Shown here piece by piece: positions 60,903 to 64,000 of a stretch of 64,000 nt of DNA; positions within the stretch are counted from its first letter, which is position 1; every line of letters begins with the position of its first letter. Source of the stretch: Zeugodacus cucurbitae (taxonomy: Eukaryota; Arthropoda; Insecta; Diptera; Tephritidae); assembly GCF_028554725.1 (NCBI RefSeq), contig NC_071670.1, forward strand, positions 33,660,001 through 33,724,000, in the 5' to 3' direction. The position numbers were made by a program, and so were the translations under genes. Below the pieces are notes generated by a model. The model saw nothing but the letters and a program-made list of their open reading frames with translations. It searched no databases and was not told the DNA's origin.

Positions 60903-61490
60903 AAAGGGTTTTTCAATAAGAGCGCCAAAAACTGAAAAAAGTTGAAATTATTTCTTCCTTTGAAAGTACATTCGATGCCATTATGTATGGAACTCGATTT
61001 TGATGACCATGACCACTACGGGCATGCTTGCAGAAGTCCAGACGCTGAATCCAATTTTCGTCGATTTTCAAGCATAAATCGCCTGATACTGATGCAATTT
61101 CACGTTCGATATTCGTGCGAAGTTCATCAATCGTCGCTGGCTTGTTGGCATGGACCATACGCTTGAAGTAGCACCCAGAGGATAGTCTAACGAAGTCGAA
61201 CTCATGACCGAGGCGGCAAATTGACTGGGCCATTTGGAGAGATAAACGTTCACCACATTTGGTTTTCAAGAAATTCAAGATTATGACAGCCGCTGTGTGG
61301 CTTGTGGCGCCGACCTATTGGAACAACATAATGTCCAAGTCCATATCATCCAATTCGGGTCAAAAATATTCGGTTATCATTGAGCGGTAGAGATTCCCAT
61401 TCACAGTAACGTGCCGATCTTGATCTTCATTGAGGAAGTACGGCCCAATGACGCCGCCGAATGCAATGGTGACTCATGGAGCACGTGCCA
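60903..61490 (-). pseudogene. mariner-family element, 3' part
   Basis: The low-coordinate edge AAAGGGTTTTTCAATAAGAG at 60903, preceded by ATAT, resembles a mariner terminal repeat. Inside, minus frames read GGVIGPYFLNEDQDRHVTVN, NLYRSMITEYF, a stop, PELDDMDLDIMLFQ, VGATSHTAAVIILNFLKTKC and GERLSLQMAQSI. After a frameshift, HANKPATIDELRTNIEREIA follows, and then SVSGDLCLKIDENWIQRLDF near the C-terminus. It is the same family as 35360-35990, with a different set of lesions; the DLTPLDYFLWG block is scrambled here. The N-terminal half is missing. Confidence 0.85.
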
Positions 61491-61851
61491 ACAATGCGAG
61501 TACTCAAACTTTTATTTTTATTGCTGCAACATGTGGCAAGGGATAGGGAGCACAACTCACAAAGAATCCGTAATTCCTAAAATAAAAACCCAATCTACAT
61601 AAAAAAAGTTTATACAAATTTAGTAATGATATAGAAATAATTCACGATACTTACTTTCTACGCACACCTCTTTTCCTTATAAATGTAAAATTCCATAACA
61701 ACACTTTTGTAAAAAATGTATATTTACTATTTGCAGTCTTGTATGAAAATATTGAGATTATGCTAATACATCAAATTTAAATTAGTTATGCAATTTGTGT
61801 CTCATTCATGCTGATGATTTGTACATTCTTCAAGCGAGTTATGGTGAAGAA

Positions 61852-63900
61852 TTAAAAGCCATAAACACCCAATTGGCTGTTCAGCCACATTTGCACTGTG
61901 CGCACCGCATTTTCCATCGCCAACGCTAGAAACGATTTGCGGTCTTCCTCCAGTTCTTTATATTTACTCAGCAGATCTTCGGGAATCTCCGCCTACACGA
62001 TTTTCATGACTTATCCGGCACAATAATGCCGACAATGATGGACACAGTGATGCCGTTCTCGCGACATATCTGCATAAAACTTAGAATCAAATTCAGGGCG
62101 CCGGTATTCATCTGTTGAGTAAACAAATAGATCAGTATTGTGTGTTTTCATTGAAGAGTAAACTAGTATTAAATGTTTTTTGATTGCTTTGTGTTTAATT
62201 TAGATGATTTGTCGGATCTTTTTTTACCGACTTTTCATTGTGAATATGGGAGATTTTTCTCAAACAATATATCAATTATTGATTTATATCCGATGTTTAA
62301 GTAAAATTTTTCAGGGGAATGACGCATAAAGCAGGCTGATCCAGCCGAGTGGTGTATGTGCGTGTCAATCAACCGAGAGATCGTGAATTTACATTTTGAG
62401 CCCGTGCAGTACTTTGTGACTGTGAAAATTGGGACTATCGTTCCTCATACCATGATTTGATTCACATTGAATTAAAGCCATATGTGAGAAGGCAAATCGG
62501 CCAGTGTCGAAAAATACATTTTTCGGTAATGATATTTCCAAATATATGATTCCGAAATAACATTTTTTCGAAAATTATATTTCTTGAATTTTTTTATATT
62601 TCGACAACTTTATTTCGTCATTAAATTTTTTCCAAAATGTTCGATAATATATTTTTCGAATAAAAATTGTTCAAACGTTCTTCGTTCATCGCATTGTCAC
62701 ATTTTTTTTCTAAATTTTACTAAATAAACTCACCTTTGACTCACTGCATCTCAATCATAGATTTAGATTCCGAATGTCGTTCAGTATATCCACCAACATC
62801 TGTGGCAATTGTGTCTGCAGATGATTAAAAAACGAGAACGAATATGAAGGACTGTACCAAGTTGCTTAATAAAGTCGTAAAAGTAAAGTAGAGAATTTTT
62901 TCGATCTAAGTATCGTAAGATTATAAAATATTTCGGTAATAATTATACTAAATAAAATGTTTTAAGCAATATTATAAAAGACAACAAGTAAGGAAGGGCT
63001 AAGTTCGGGAGTAATCGAAAATTTTATACTCTCGCAATTTATTTATTTAACTTTATTTATATTATATAATATTAGTGAGTTAACCCACTTTTAGTAATTT
63101 TCAACCTAACCTTTGTATGGGAGGTGGGCGTGGTTATTATCCGATTTCTCTCATTTTTGGACTGTATTAAGAAGTGGCTAAACGACTGCAGAAAGTTTGG
63201 TTTATGTAGCTTTATTGGTTTCCGAGATATATACAAAAAACCTATTTATGACCCAATTTTATTATTAAAATATTCTTTAATATTTTTATTCTCACAAATT
63301 TATGAGCAACAAACCCACATCCCTTAACACAAAGTTTTTGAGTTAAACAAAACAGTTTGGTTTCAAAAAGTTACAAAAAAACAATGTTTCATCGGTAAAT
63401 GGTTATTATTATTAATTATCCAAAATATTAAAATGTTATAATTTTACTATGGAAAACATTAAAATGTATTAAAAAATCATGAATTTTCATGGAATAATTC
63501 TGCATTGGGTTCCTTAAAAGCTTCCTTGCAGCTTTCGTTCTACCTTACTCACACCTTTAATTTTATTATTTTGGTTGTTGCTATGTACCCCTATTTCTCA
63601 CTCTCTGAGTAAAACTAACTTGCAGCGCTAATCATCAGTAAAATAACGATTATCTACATGCATCTGAGAGACTTCGAATCTGTAACCTGTGTCACAGCTG
63701 CGCACGAAAAGCTTTGCAAGTCCTTCCACAACATACTTTAAGTTGACTACCGCACTGACAGAAAAACCGCTTTTTTGGCAAAAAATGTAAAAAAGAGCAG
63801 TTTGCGGTTGAGAAATATTGCACTGCCTGCACGTGTGACTCTGGAGTTGCAATTTACAACTAAGAAGACTGTCAACGTTTCTTTTCAACTTGCATTACTT
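61852..63900 (-). pseudogene. Duplicated gene, copy B (at least 3 exons), decayed
   Basis: Partner of 8136-11600. Exon 1 is about 63600-63888 (Cys cluster CQCGSQLKVCCG in one frame; the longest frame, MKRNVDSLLSCKLQLQSHTC..., differs). Exon 2 is 62734-62814 (TQLPQMLVDILNDIRNLNL; acceptor TCTGCAG, donor GGTGAGT, 27 codons, phase 0 to 0). Exon 3 is 61852-62111 (acceptor TCAACAG; MNTGALNLILSFMQICRENG, ITVSIIVGIIVPD, then after a deletion IPEDLLSKYKELEEDRKSFL and NAVRTVQMWLNSQLGVYGF). Exon 2 has an in-frame TGA, exon 3 lacks about 20 nt after VPD and has a TAG. The splice sites are conserved in both copies, which argues for a once-functional gene. Its first intron carries a tephritid repeat instead of the Helitron. 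Confidence 0.65.
62984..63244 (+). repeat. Tephritid repeat, internally deleted
   Basis: It begins ACAAGTAAGGAAGGGCTAAG and TTTTATACTCTCGCAATTT, then after 'tatattatataatatt' jumps directly to 'agtgagttaacccacttttag', an internal section found near 37680 in the full copy. It continues through GGGAGGTGGGCGTGGTTATT and stops near 63244. It is inserted in intron 1 of duplicated copy B, antisense to that gene. Confidence 0.85.
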
Positions 63901-63954
63901 ATTCGATATGACTATAAAATTTCCGATTTTTTTATTTTCGCGTACATTTTTTCT

Positions 63955-64000
63955 TATTATTCTCTCGCAACAAATGTTGCTAAAGAGAGTATTATAGTTT
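63955..64000 (-). repeat. Tephritid repeat, right end at window edge
   Basis: 'tctctcgcaacaaatgttgctaaagagagtattatagttt' is the reverse complement of the right terminal hairpin of the 37136 copy. The rest of this minus-strand copy lies beyond the window. Confidence 0.8.

Noticed and set aside
1..64000. CRISPR arrays, rRNA, tRNA, bacterial operons
   Set aside because: No regularly spaced direct repeats, no ribosomal RNA-like sequence and no obvious tRNA cloverleaf with A/B boxes were noticed; the sequence has eukaryotic gene structure. tRNAscan-SE would settle the tRNA question.

Overview
This window looks like nuclear DNA from a fly, most likely a true fruit fly (Tephritidae). The reasons are its AT-rich background, short exons separated by multi-kilobase introns with GT...AG ends, long CAA/CAG (Gln) runs, and an abundant 1.2-kb interspersed repeat of a type I associate with tephritid genomes. 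The taxonomic call is inference. There are no bacterial-style genes, operons, CRISPR arrays or recognisable rRNA/tRNA genes. Most of the window is intronic or intergenic DNA packed with decayed transposable elements.

Host genes. One minus-strand gene is well supported by exons whose reading phases fit each other. A start exon (29011-29077) is followed by exons at 26078-26161, 16582-16679, 15985-16346 and 15448-15668. It encodes a charged, Gln-rich, probably coiled-coil protein that I cannot name, and it continues to the left of 15448. A candidate alternative start exon (20152-20262) is split by a repeat insertion. Weaker single-exon candidates, also on the minus strand, lie at 40485-40588, 53408-53530 and 58095-58167. 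A second locus type is a duplicated, decayed gene of at least three exons, present at 8136-11600 and again at 61852-63900, both on minus.

Mobile elements, left to right. A dead RTE-type LINE (3755-7280, minus) is interrupted by a solo LTR with a 5-bp target duplication (5816-6211). A chimeric Helitron (9166-11141, minus) sits in the intron of the first duplicated gene. A Tc1-like element (13946-14927) is nested in a tephritid repeat (13085-15030). Further repeat copies lie at 18068-18710 and 18985-20155. A non-autonomous hAT element (21936-22523) and an internally deleted mariner-type element (24149-25075) both have precise ends. A second mariner family is seen at 35360-35990 and 60903-61490. 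More repeat copies are at 37136-38308, 56343-57544, 62984-63244 and 63955-64000. Around 48-51 kb a 2.5-kb RTE insertion (48113-50617) with a 14-bp target duplication sits among remnants of pogo/Tigger-like and piggyBac-like elements.

The intervals 38.3-47.9 kb and 51.1-56.3 kb hold little that I can recognise and are presumably intron or intergenic DNA. No self-contained new functional system is evident. The most unusual observations are the Helitron that appears to have moved with an internal 3' end, the hairpin-ended tephritid repeat with interchangeable right ends, its insertion inside a putative coding exon, and the 53-kb-apart duplicated gene pair with different intron insertions.
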